A DNA stretch of 64,000 bases, taken from positions 8,852,864-8,916,863 of the forward strand of contig CM071574.1 in assembly GCA_036426205.1 (NCBI GenBank), given 5' to 3'. Position numbers and translations under genes: made by a program. The stretch is from Ascaphus truei. Its lineage: Eukaryota; Chordata; Amphibia; Anura; Ascaphidae. Below are positions 23,861 through 50,735 of this stretch, in pieces. How positions within the stretch are numbered: position 1 is the stretch's first letter; every line of letters begins with the position of its first letter. The notes below the pieces were generated by a model. The model was not told the DNA's origin and ran no database searches. It was given only the letters and a program-made list of their open reading frames with translations.

Positions 23861-23862
23861 AC

Positions 23863-24130
23863 TGTGAAGATTGAGATAAGGTGTGTGGCTCAGGCTATAT
23901 GAAGACAGACTATCATCACCTCCATTTTGGTGCAGCAGCCATTTTGAGTGTTTGCTTGTGTATATGTGTACCTGTTTATTTGTGTATGTTTGATTACTGC
24001 AGAGTATCGCTCCTGGTGTAAACTAGCCCTTGTATAATTCCTACTAGTCATGAGATTGAAATAATTGCATTCGTAAGAGTTTTTCCTGCCTTAGACATTT
24101 TTTGCTGACCTTAGTCTCTCTTATTTGACA
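23863..24130 (+). repeat. ERV 3' LTR, first part
   Basis: It matches 5' LTR positions from 15,818 onward, starting TGTGAAG. It is broken at TCTCTTATTTGACA by the Penelope-like insertion. Confidence 0.92.
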
Positions 24131-24858
24131 AAGAAAAAAACCTGGCGCCAAAAGTTCAATGGATAATCCTGTACTCCTCAGGGGATCAGCACACTTGCTT
24201 GACAGGCCATGTAGGGGAAAAAACGCAAACAAACACAGATCATAGTGCAACTCTGCAGGGTTAAAACAGGTCTACACTACACATACAACATAGAGACTCC
24301 TAGTGACTTATAAAAACTATTTATTAAATAAAAAGAACTATGCCATAAAATGGTATGGACAAAATGGAACACCGCTGGTCATCCAGATGGGAAAAATCAG
24401 AGCCCTACTTACAAGCAGCAAGGCATAAACTCGCAATGCAACATAGAGTCCTCTGGGTGCTGTTGATGTCTTAGCAGAGATGTTGTTCCTGCTGCGCCGC
24501 GACTCTCGTGCTGACCCTCCCTCCAGGGGTTACCAGGAACAGTGGCAGTGACGGAGGCCCGCTCATGGGGCTCACAGCTCTACTCCACGTGAGTCCGCTC
24601 TCCTCACTTCCTCCTCCGGTTCCACAAGCTGTCTCTGTGCGCACGCGCGCGAGTGTGCCCGTGCCCTTAAAGGGACAGTACGTGCGTCCTGTTGCCAAGA
24701 ACTAACAGCTGCAATGGGGCTCAAAACCGAACCAAGTGTCCCAAAATAGTCCAGTACCAAACTCAAAGTGACTGTGTCACCTGCCCTACGCGTTTCGTAG
24801 ACGTTACTCTACTTCCACAGGGGCTACAAAGACTGATACTAGGTGACATATACATATA
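24131..24858 (-). repeat. PLE left terminal repeat (inverted copy)
   Basis: The reverse complement of 27,256-27,988, with scattered substitutions and small indels. It includes one hammerhead-like motif on the minus strand. Confidence 0.88.
24786..24821 (-). other. Hammerhead-like motif, PLE left repeat
   Basis: Minus strand: CTGTGGA, AGTAGA/TCTAC stem II, GAAAC, GCGTAGG. One core base (the A of CTGANGA) is T, so this copy is predicted to be inactive. Confidence 0.5.
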
Positions 24859-24885
24859 CGGTCGTCCCGTAAGGATCTTACACAC

Positions 24886-26489
24886 CCTCCCGGTCGTCCT
24901 ATTATTTCTGGAATACAATCACTCACGTCCAATCTATCTCAATTCATTGATTATTATTTACAGCCACTAGTAGCTAAGTTAGATTCACATTTAAAGGACA
25001 CTACACAAGTCTTGCAAATCCTGCGTGAGATTGATTGGAAATCTAGTTATGTATGGGTAACAGGAGATGTCACTTCCCTGTATACAATAATAGACCATCA
25101 ACTGGGATGTGAGGCCATCCGAAGGGAGTTCGAGGAAGATAATACCTTATCCTCTGCCCTTAAGGCCTTCTTGATGGATGGGATTAGATTTATACTAACC
25201 CACAATTATTTTTGTTATAATTTACAGTACTATTTGCAGATATGTGGTACCGCCATGGGCACGAGGTTTGCCCCAAGTTATGCGAACCTCTTTATGGGGC
25301 AATGGGAAAAGGAGGCCATTTGGAACAACTGCCCATTTGGTGCAAACCTCGTGCTATGGCGGCGCTACATTGATGACGTTATTTTTATTTGGGATGGGGA
25401 ACTGGACCTATTAGATCAATTCATTTTGTACCTTAATGACAATCATAGAAATTTGAAACTAATATGCCAATATGATAAAACTACTATTAACTTTTTGGAT
25501 TTAAATATTAGTATTGTCAATGACCACATTCACACACAAACATTTTTTAAGCCCGTACAGGCCAACAACTATGTTATGGCTAACAGCCACCACAATCCAC
25601 AATGGATTTGGAATATTCCGAAAGGACAGTTCATCCGTCTCAGGCGCAACTGTTCCAGGTTGGAGTCTTTTGAAGAACAGACGGATGAACTCAAAAATAA
25701 GTTTATAGATCGGAATTATCCCATAGACGAACTAGAGAACACTATTTCTTTAGTTCAAGACATGGACAGGGACAAACTCCTGGAATATAAGGACAAAGGG
25801 GAAAGCCAAGGGAAAAATAATATCTCCTTTATAACACAATATAATACCATGGCCCCCAAAATAAGGAATATTTTTGCTAAACATTGGCCTATATTGTTGC
25901 AGGATGCAACTCTGTCACAGATACTAACATCACAGCCATCCATTGTTTTCAAGAAAGCTGGCAACTTCAGGAACAAACTAGCACCTAGTTATCCTTTACA
26001 CCAAGGGGAAATAAAAATGACCAACAATCAGGTTAAAAATGGGTTTAAACCATGTAGTAAATGCATAGCCTGCAAGTATAGTTGTTGCAGTACACAATTC
26101 AAATCTAATGTTACTGTCAAAAACTACAAAATCATGACACAAAATTCATGTAAGTCAGAGTTTGTCATTTATATGTTGCAGTGCCCTTGTGGCCTGCAAT
26201 ATGTGGTCGCACTGGTCGCACGTTCCAAAGACGTATATATGAACACGTCTACAACATAAAAAAGGGGTTAACATCACACAGTGTGTCCCACCATTTTTTG
26301 GTTCATCATGGTAAAAATCCAAAGGACCTTGTCTGTCAACCTATTGAATTGTGTACACCCAATTGGAGAGGTGGTAATAACATTCAACACATCAATAGGA
26401 GAGAGGCCTTTTGGATTTATGAACTTAAGACTCTGTCCCCAAATGGGCTTAATATTGATTTTGAGCTGGGCTCCTTTTTAAGTAGATGA
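24886..26489 (+). pseudogene. Penelope-type reverse transcriptase / GIY-YIG endonuclease, truncated and frameshifted
   Basis: A long open frame (ATG at 25,012, but homologous sequence begins near 24,886 at GRPIISGIQSLTSNLSQFID) encodes RT blocks: VTSLYTIIDH, GTAMGTRFAPSYANLFMG and the catalytic RRYIDDVIFIW. A Cys-rich linker (CSKCIACKYSCC) leads to VIYMLQCPCGLQYV. There a one-base loss near 26,206 shifts the frame. The continuation GRTGRTFQRRIYEH...REAFWIYELKTL is in another frame, ending at 26,489. The IY...QYV-GRT arrangement matches a GIY-YIG nuclease fused to a Penelope RT. The N-terminal part before the first RT blocks is missing. Confidence 0.88.
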
Positions 26490-26782
26490 AAAGGTTAAAA
26501 TAAGCATTAGTGATACTAATTAGTTATAAATGCCACCATAATCTAATGGATGGCACCTCACCCATTTGATTTTGCACCGGCAATTGCATACTAAGCGGTT
26601 TAAGAATGTTTGTCTATCCTTTGGCCACAATACGGTATTTTTGGTATACACATATGCCAGTAATGATATTCTAATGGGCCTCATTTTTGGGTATATGGTT
26701 ATGTGTTGTTATTTGTATGTTTTTAATGTATTGTATGTGTATTATGTTGTTAGAGACGTAGTGATTTGATATTAATGACATG

Positions 26783-27250
26783 CAGGCTATACAGCTTTAA
26801 TTGGTCAATTAATTTTTAACTGCTTATTGAGCAGTTTGTGGCAGGCCAGCCCCTCCTCTTCTAGGTATATAATCTCCTAGCAAGGTCCCCTTATTCCACT
26901 TCACTTACATGTGAGTATCTGTACTGGTATATACCAGTTTTTAATTGCACTAGGTTATACAAGCATATGCTTTGATATTTTAACCCCTTCTGGGCTTGTT
27001 TCACATAACACTAGTATGCATTTAGCGTAGGGACCTGCTAAAGAGACTTACCTTGACGTGGTTAGCAGGCTTGGCATTATTTGATCAAAGGATGTATACC
27101 AAAAGTCTCCTTTTTTCTTATAGATATTTACACCATACATATATATATATATATTCCCCATTGATTGCTATCCCTATGGGAGAAGCGCAGGGATTCACTT
27201 TCTGTTATGCAGGCTATACAGCTTTAATTGGTCAATTAATTTTTAATTGG
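26783..27250 (+). repeat. Internal direct repeat in the PLE 3' region
   Basis: About 37 bp starting GCAGGCTATACAGCTTTAAT occur at 26,783 and again at 27,209. The second copy abuts the right terminal repeat. Confidence 0.8.
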
Positions 27251-27255
27251 TTAGG

Positions 27256-27988
27256 GTATATGTATATGTCACCTAGTATCAGTCTTTGTAGCCCCTGAGG
27301 AAGTAGAGTATCGTCTACGAAACGCGTAGGGCAGGTGACACAGTCACTTTGAGTTTGGTACTGGACTATTTTGGGACACTTGGTTCGGTTTTGAGCCCCA
27401 TTGCAGCTGTTAGTTCTTGGCAACAGGACGCACGTACTGTCCCTTTAAGGGCATGGGCACACTCGCGCGCGGGCGCGCAGAGACAGCTTGTGGAACCGGA
27501 GGAGGAAGTGAGGAGAGCGGACTCACGTGGAGTAGAGCTTTGAGCCCCACGAGCGGGCCTCCGTCACTGCCACTGTTCCTGGTAACCCCTGGAGGGAGGG
27601 TCAGCACGAGAGTCGCGGCGCAGCAGGAACAACATCTCTGCTAAGACATCAACAGCACCCAGAGGACTCTATGTTGCATTGCGAGTTTATGCCTTGCTGC
27701 TTGTAAGTAGGGCTCTGATTTGTCCCATCTGGATGACCAGCGGTGTTCCATTTTGTCCATACCATTTTATGGCATAGTTCTTTTTATTTAATAAATAGTT
27801 TTTATAAGTCACTAGGAGTCTCTATGTTGTATGTGTAGTGTAGACCTGTTTTAACCCTGCAGTGTTGCACTATGATCTGTGTTTGTTTGTGTTTTTTCCC
27901 CTACATGGCCTGTCAAGCAAGTGTGCTGATCCCCTGAGGAGTACAGAATTATCCATTGAACTTTTGGCGCCAGGTTTTTTTTCTTTGT
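27256..27988 (+). repeat. PLE right terminal repeat
   Basis: The inverted partner of 24,131-24,858. It contains the hammerhead-like motif at 27,295 and ends in GGCGCCAGGTTTTTTTTC. Confidence 0.88.
27295..27330 (+). other. Hammerhead-like motif, PLE right repeat
   Basis: Plus strand: CTGAGGA, a five-pair stem II (GTAGA/TCTAC, loop GTATCG), GAAAC, GCGTAGG. The core CTGANGA...GAAA is intact. Stem III appears very short, as in forms thought to act as dimers. Confidence 0.6.
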
Positions 27989-28102
27989 TTCCAAGTATTT
28001 TCTGTTAGTACTGACAGTATTACTAGGCAGCCATTACATTTAGTATTTTTACTTGTCACATTGGTGTTTTAATCTTTAGCGCTTGTTCACATTTTTTCAT
28101 TT

Positions 28103-28453
28103 TCTCTTATTTGACAGATACACCCAGAGGGCTAACAGGGTTACTCCTTAAGTCAGGAGGGTAAGAGGCCCACAGTGCGGTGGAATATATAGGATAAGAT
28201 ATAGCTTACTAAGCATATTTATGTATGGATAAGGGTTTTTATATAAGTCAATATACTGTTTTTTATCTCTAAGCCAGCACCCTTAAGGGGCGTATTACTC
28301 ATTTTGAAATGTATAAAAATGTGATGCCAAGTAATATGTTCTCAGAGGCATGAGTTCATTTTTGAATTCTCTCTCATTTGTACCATGGTGCAGAAAAACT
28401 CACGTTGATACTTTGAACCCTTGACTCATTGATATTATTTCTACGCTTTCACA
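28103..28453 (+). repeat. ERV 3' LTR, second part
   Basis: It resumes at the duplicated TCTCTTATTTGACA (28,103-28,116) and continues to the terminal TTTCACA. It is followed by the CATC target duplication. Confidence 0.92.
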
Positions 28454-28846
28454 CATCATAACCAACCAGAACAATGAAGTTAACCTCTCGCCTCCCAGCC
28501 AGAGAAACATTTCATAAATAACTATGGCTCCTCCCACCCGGGGCCTCAATTACCATCACAACCAAACCCATAATGTAACCATTCCTGAGACCATGCTCAG
28601 AATTAACCCCTGCTGAGCCATTTAATACCTTCAATTTGGCTGGGCCCATCCTACAAAAGATAGATTTCTCGAACCCACCTTAAATTCCCACGTTAAAACT
28701 GTCTAACCCAATATCTGATAAATGTACAAAATCCCTCCTTTTACAGGCCTTCACCACCACCTTCTAGCTGAAATGTCTCACCATAATACTCCCAATAGAA
28801 TTCACAAACCCCGCCACTGCTTTGTTCCGCTTCCTCCTGCAACGCT

Positions 28847-29122
28847 CTAACGGTTTTTCTGAAACCACCAAGCTAACCGTGGCACCACTTCTGACCACAC
28901 TAAGATTGCCTGGGGGAATGCAACTGCAACTTGTGCCAAATCCCTCATTATTTGAATCCGTTCCAGAGTTTGCACATTGCCAATGTCGTTACCCCCCCCC
29001 CCGCATGAATACATCTCATCTGGTAACCTAAACCTATTCTTGTTCAGCAGCTCTGGCAAAATGTACTTCCATTCCAGTCCCGTGTGCGCCAGCCATTCCC
29101 CTGCACATTTCTCGGCTGCCAA
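28847..29122 (-). pseudogene. DIRS-associated SGNH-like hydrolase segment
   Basis: A 91-residue frame reads W...GLEWKYILPELL...GGGGNDIGNVQTLERIQIMRDL...FPQAILVWSEVVPR. A GGND motif followed by LVWSEIVPR recurs in frog and fish DIRS-type elements and resembles the GxND block of SGNH hydrolases. It is a partial fragment. Confidence 0.55.
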
Positions 29123-29151
29123 CTTAGACCTCGGTACCTTGCTGTCTTAGG

Positions 29152-29484
29152 CCGAGCTTATACTAGCGGCGTCGCAACGTGCGTGCGCACGTCAGGCACT
29201 CTTCCCTGTTTGGCTATTGCAGTTAGCCAAGTGCCTGCGCACCTGGCCCGTGATGTAGCATGTTGACGTGGCAGCGTTTTGGGAAGAAAAGAAGCGTTTT
29301 GAGAAGACAAGACAATTTGTCTTTTTCAGGCGGCTGCCATGTGACGTCAGTGTCACGTGAGCTAGTTCAGCCAATGAGGGCGAACCAGCTTGGTAATGCA
29401 TCCGCCACACCTCCCCAATCTCCTGCAGCCAAATTCACAGATCGCTGGGGCTGCGAGTGTCACTGTAAATATAAGCTCTGCCTT
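29152..29484. repeat. MITE with GGCCGAGCTTATA ends, TTA target
   Basis: The ends GGCCGAGCTTATACT and ATATAAGCTCTGCC are flanked by TTA on both sides, as in Harbinger-type elements. It contains CCAATGAGGGCGAACCAGCT, shared with copies at 29.6, 32.9, 40.6 and 57.7 kb. Confidence 0.6.
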
Positions 29485-29487
29485 AGA

Positions 29488-29788
29488 CCGTGATTATACC
29501 AAAAAACGCATGCGGCATCGTGTGTAGCGGTGCCAAAACAAGTAGCATAAATCCAATGAAAGTGCTCATACCACTGGCGACAGTCGCAGTGCGCCTTACT
29601 GTAAAGCGTACGGCTGGGGAAGAGACGGCCGTGTCATGTGAGCAGTTCAGCCAATGAGGGCGAACCACTCACGGCCACGCCTCCTCTGCTCTGTCTCCCC
29701 GGTATAATCAAGATGCTGCTCGGCGGCAGCGCTGTGTGACGTCACAGAATAGCGCTGCCGCCCTGCAGCTCTTGGTATAATCAAGGCC
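29488..29788. repeat. Adjacent MITE with GATTATACC ends, TTA target
   Basis: The ends GACCGTGATTATACC and GGTATAATCAAGGCC are flanked by TTA. It begins at the TTA that closes the preceding MITE and shares the CCAATGAGGGCGAACC core. Confidence 0.6.
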
Positions 29789-31831
29789 TTACTCTCATAG
29801 CCGCCCAATGGGCAAAGGACCATCCTATTATCCAAATCCGCTGCCTCAAATCTGAAAAACATACGTTCTGTAATTACCGTATTCCAGCACTAAATTATTT
29901 GAGACCGAACGCTGACCATGCCACTGGCTATTTCCAAACTGACCAATGACCATACCAGTATGCACCCGAACCTGCTGAACCCACCACCTCTGTAAACAGC
30001 ATCAAGTCTGCATTATCTATGCATTTACTTGCCAGCAGGAGCAGCCATTGTAATTTCATACCTCAAGGTCATCTTTCATTTCTCCAGGCACTCTAATCAG
30101 CGAGCTCAGGTTCCTGATGCGGATGCCGATTTCCTAGGGAATACCCTCGCCATTGGTATAATTTGGGGTGCAAAGCTAAATGTCGCAACAATGACTGCAG
30201 CTGTTTGAGAATAACCTTTCGTCCCATTGTATCAGACACCAGTTAGCTTAACCTCAGCAACTTGTCATCTGGCAGACGGAATTCCATGAACCTACAGTAG
30301 TATCTCCTCTATCCCAAGGAAGCAAAGGTGAAAACCTAACATGTTAAACCGTTCCGGATGAATGGTTGTAAAACGAAATGTCGACTATGTCAGCCTTAGC
30401 CCATATAGTACCCCATGCCCGCATTGCCTTACCAGCTCGAGAGCTTGATCAAACCATGCATAGGAAGCTTTAAACAATTCCCCATCTATAGCATCGTTTA
30501 AATAATTTCCCGTCGGATAAAGCAGAATATAGCAATCTAAAGGAACCTGGATCCTTTTTTGGTACAATACCCAGTGCTGACAAACGCAAATGTGTAAAAG
30601 GCAGAACCGAAAACGCGCCCGCTACTTTGCTAATGAGAATTATTTTTCTAATTATCACGACCTCAGGGTGTTCGTTCATGGACTTCCAGTTTGTCACCCA
30701 TGCCAGTTTGGGATACCAACACAGGGAATATAAAAAAAAAAAAAAAAAACTTGTGAAACCTTCTTTGATTAAAGTGGCCTTCTGCTGGTCTGGGTACTTG
30801 TCCAACAACTGCAACATCTTCACCAATTTTACCGGCATCCTCTCCTTCACCCATATATTCCGCTATGTAACCTTGGCATGGCGTTACCAAATCACTTGAA
30901 ACAGCTAAATGCGTGTTTACCTGCGCCTGTTGTGCATTAGTCTTTAAACTTGCAAGCATTTTGCCACTTACTATGGGATTCGTTAAAAAGGGAGTGTTCT
31001 GGATCTTTAAGTGCCACGACCCACTAAATCTCAAAGCCGGTGGCTGCTTGGAAGGGAGTATTAAGCTGGAGGTTCATCGTGGCTGGCCACGGATCTACTT
31101 CCCTTCCCCAGATTAGCTTAGGGTATACTGATAACTTTTCCGAATTGCTAATCACACGTAAACCCCCCACAATTCTTACATGCTTCTAAAATTATATCAC
31201 GTTTAAGCAGCTACATTTCTGTGGCGGTTTTTTTTTCACCAATTACACCGTCATAAATGCAAAATGCCTACAATCAATTATCCTCCGACCGATCATCCAT
31301 TTTTTCTCTCATTATGTAATTAAAGTTGTGTGAGGTGAGCACGCGCATCGCAAGTGAAACTTTTGTCTTTTGTCACAGAAATTGTATATGTGATGTGATG
31401 TTTTTTATTCAATGAAAGATGAGTATAATTAATTGTGTTGAAATTTCATACTAATCACTTGGAATACATGATATAATTGACTTATGATAACTAAAGTAAG
31501 ATACATATATGTTGGAGTGTAAAGTATCTAAATGCCGTTACTCTACAAAAGGCTTTCATTCAATGTAAATCATAAAAATCAAAACAATTTCATTGACAAA
31601 ACCCAAAGAAGCTTGATTTAGAACGCTATATTATATGAATCTATATACAATTCAAGTGTTATATGTTTACACACCGTGCATGTTTTCCCACCTTTTTTAT
31701 TATAAATGGTACATTTCTAAAATGTTTGGCTATTTGCACTTCTATATTTAAGTACAGTGCCCGTCCTCTGTAGCAGTGGTTGCTGGGACTTGTAATCACT
31801 CTGGCCTTCCCTTCTGATTTCTTTTGGACAT

Positions 31832-31995
31832 AGTAGCATGTTCTTGTATAGCGCTGCTAATTTTTACGTAGCGCTTTACAGAGACATTTTGCAGCCACAG
31901 GTTCCTGCCTCGTGGAGCTTACAATCTATGTTCTTGGTGCCTGAGACACAGGGAGATAAAGTTACTTGCCCAAGGTCACAAGGAGCCGACACCGT
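31832..31995 (-). repeat. CORE-SINE fragment, copy 3
   Basis: The tail and core (TATAGCGCTGCTAATTTTTACG, CTTACAATCTATG, GAGATAAAGTTACTTGCCCAAGGTCAC) are present; the tRNA head is missing. Confidence 0.75.
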
Positions 31996-32739
31996 GTGAG
32001 ACTAATTCCTTTAGCTAAAGCATCCTTAAAAACAGTCTTTGGTCGCTGCTAGAGAAGCAGACTCGACCAGCACCGTGATTCTAAGGCAAATATACACACA
32101 ACTCCCCATCCCCCCACTTTCTCTTGGGGAACCCACACGTTACTTGCGTTTAGTGTAGGGGCCTGTTGCCTTTTTGCTACATCTGATAACTTTGCTAACT
32201 GTACTAGGGAACCCCACACCTCACCCAATGTGCACCCACAGGATTAATAGGATACTTCACCCATTGATGCAAGAACTGCTCCTGAGACCTACTGCATTTC
32301 TGCCTGAAGGTGAAGCTCCTACGGTCAGCATTCCCTCTTCCAGGTGGTGCTGTACCTTCTTCTGTCTGCTCCTGACACTCCTCCACGCAGAGACCCCCCA
32401 CCCCCTCCGTGCTGTTGCCATTTCGGACATCTTCCTTGCAGATGCCGGTGGCAATCCCGCATTCTTCTCCCTGGTTCCATCATGTTCGCCGGCAACATGG
32501 ACCTCTTGAATTGCGGCCTCCCGGAAGGCACCACTGCGGTTCAGCGCCTTATGCCTTGCTAGGGATTCCCTAGTGCCTTCCTTCTGGCTCAGGCAATTGC
32601 AGACCGGCAGGCTGCAGCTGGAGTCGATGGTGCATGTATGCACTCCCGCAGCCTATCTGTGCTGCCAGACTGCAGCGCTTTCCCAGTCACTGAAAGCAGC
32701 AGAGGCTTCCAGCTCTGCCTGCCACGACACAGTATTAGA

Positions 32740-33000
32740 CCTCGGCCAGGGTAGCGCTGAGAAGGCGCGCTCACGCTGGCCGCGATGCAACACATTGCAG
32801 CAATGTGTGTGGCCAGCGTGAGCAAGCGCCTGCACCCGCTCAGTGCAAGCAAATTTGAATTTGCTGCACGTAAGCGGTTCTCCCAATGAGGGCGAACCAG
32901 CTCAGTGACGTCATGGCCGCGCCCCCAGACAAGCACGTGCGTAGCCGGCCACGCAGGGCGCAGCATACGTGCGCAAGCGCGCCCGTTCCCTGCCTGGCCG
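32740..33000. repeat. CpG-rich MITE of the CCAATGAGGGCGAACC family
   Basis: It shares CCAATGAGGGCGAACCAGCTC, GTGACGTCA and GGCCGCGCCCCCAGAC with the element at 40.4-40.7 kb. The ends are not resolved. Confidence 0.5.
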
Positions 33001-33419
33001 CATCCTCGTTGCGGAGATAGAGCAGCTGAATCTTGATTCAGTCTTCTTACAGGTGAGTGAAAATAGCTGGTCTCTGCCCTTTATTTATACCCCCAAATTC
33101 CCGCCTAAACTTGACTCCTCCCTGCCTAACCACCCAGCCAATGATTTGACCCTTCGCCTAGCAACACACCTTCAACCAATCCTTAGATACCGGCCCCAAT
33201 CTCCACCTTTCCTGCCTAATTCACCAGCTTCCCATTAACCAATCACATTACAGCTCCTCTGACCGAGGTGAATCAGGGGTCATCCCCAGCCCCATGTTAC
33301 CCTATGGATAATTGCCTCAGGGGCTTTCAGTTAAATTGTAAAGTTTAATTCTTTTAGGATTAACTGTTCCACACGAAGGTCTGAATTGTGTTCATATTCC
33401 CAGCTGTGCCAAGGTGCAT

Positions 33420-33615
33420 GAATATACAAAATACGTAGGAACATAGTCCTCGGGGCAGGGACTCCTCTTCCTTAATGTTATGTTTATGTCTCAAGCACTT
33501 ATTCCCATGATCTGTTATTTATATTATCTGTTATTTATTCGATTACCACGTGTATTACTACTGTGAAGCGCTATGTACATTAATGGCGCTATATAAATAA
33601 AAACATACAATACAA
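33420..33615 (+). repeat. CR1/L2-type LINE 3' end
   Basis: A plus-oriented 3' tail: GGGGCAGGGACTCCTC...GAAGCGCTATGTACATTAATGGCGCTATATAAATAAAAACATACAA. It lies just beyond the likely MCM6 3' UTR. Confidence 0.75.
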
Positions 33616-34027
33616 TAAAAAAAAGTTTACAATTATGCTTTTAATACATTTGAAAAAAAAAATCTACAGCATACTGTAATACAATTAAAATAACTTTTTT
33701 TTTTTTTTTTTTTAATAAAAGGTAGAGAGAGCATTGAGCTTGCAAGACATTGTCACAAACAGGATAAAACTCTGACCTCTCCAAACGGAGACTTAAAAAT
33801 GGAAGCCAATGTCTGAATAAAACCAGTCCAGAGATGTTCTTAAAATATCCGTCTTCATAGGAAGTCTAAAAAAATAATAAAACAAAGCCGATACATCGTT
33901 CTGTAAAAATATCCATGTCATGCTGCAGATCCAATCTGGAGGCGTCCACTTCTTGAAACTAAGCGAGAACAGCACACAAAGTTCGTTAGAAATCAGAGTC
34001 CAAAGGCACATTGAAAAGGTGAAGTTT

Positions 34028-50575
<16,548 letters not shown>

Positions 50576-50629
50576 GATCCGATGCTGCAATGGAGGCGAG
50601 TTGTAGCTTCTTGCTGCAGGGAGACAATG

Positions 50630-50735
50630 CTGCGATTTCGCGCCAAACTCGCCGCCCACGTGTCCCGTTTCGCGCCAGTCGCAGCCAATCAGAATCCTCC
50701 GAGGACTTCCTGCTGAATGGGGTTTCGCGCTAAAC
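50630..50735 (-). promoter_or_regulatory. Probable MCM6 promoter with E2F-type sites, CCAAT and E-box
   Basis: Within 160 bp upstream of the MCM6 ATG are three TTTCGCGC sites (50,636-50,644; 50,668-50,676; 50,723-50,730), a CCAAT box (50,685-50,689) and a CACGTG E-box (50,657-50,662), in GC-rich DNA without an obvious TATA box. E2F control of MCM genes at G1/S is established; use of these particular sites is inferred. Confidence 0.75.

Larger units (their letters stand above)
24131..28102 (+). mobile_element. Penelope-like element with inverted terminal repeats, inside the ERV 3' LTR
   Basis: A 3,972-bp insertion flanked by a perfect 14-bp duplication (TCTCTTATTTGACA). The left terminal repeat (24,131-24,858) and right terminal repeat (27,256-27,988) are long inverted copies. 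A 114-bp unmatched tail follows on the right (27,989-28,102). Between them is a Penelope-type RT with a GIY-YIG-like endonuclease, running left to right. PLEs are known to carry long terminal repeats in direct or inverted orientation. The protein lacks its N-terminal part. Confidence 0.87.
15818..28453 (+). mobile_element. Endogenous retrovirus with both LTRs, broken and invaded by three elements
   Basis: Two LTRs flank an internal region with a Lys-type primer-binding site, a short pol RT remnant, env remnants and a polypurine tract. The flanks carry the same four bases, CATC (15,814-15,817 and 28,454-28,457), as a target duplication. Subtracting the pogo-like, hAT and Penelope-like insertions leaves roughly 6 kb, so gag and most of pol are deleted or unrecognisable. 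The 4-bp duplication and the env transmembrane features suggest a gamma- or epsilon-like affiliation. No intact viral frame remains. Confidence 0.88.
28480..31200 (-). mobile_element. DIRS-like (tyrosine-recombinase) retrotransposon remnants
   Basis: On the minus strand, broken frames match DIRS-type RT: PKLAWVTNWKS...PFTHLRLSALGIVPKKDPGSFRLL, then NDAIDGELFKASYAWFDQALELVRQCG. Further along (29,122-28,847) is a segment with GGGGNDIG and FPQAILVWSEVVPRLAW. Frames are interrupted by stops, a poly-T run (30,731-30,748) and two MITEs. No tyrosine recombinase was recognised. Confidence 0.7.
30860..33419. other. MCM6-LCT intergenic stretch without a recognised gene
   Basis: Outside the DIRS, SINE and MITE pieces, open frames here are short and overlap on both strands. 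The CpG-rich block at 32,200-33,060 looks repeat-derived. I see no conserved exon. Confidence 0.5.
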
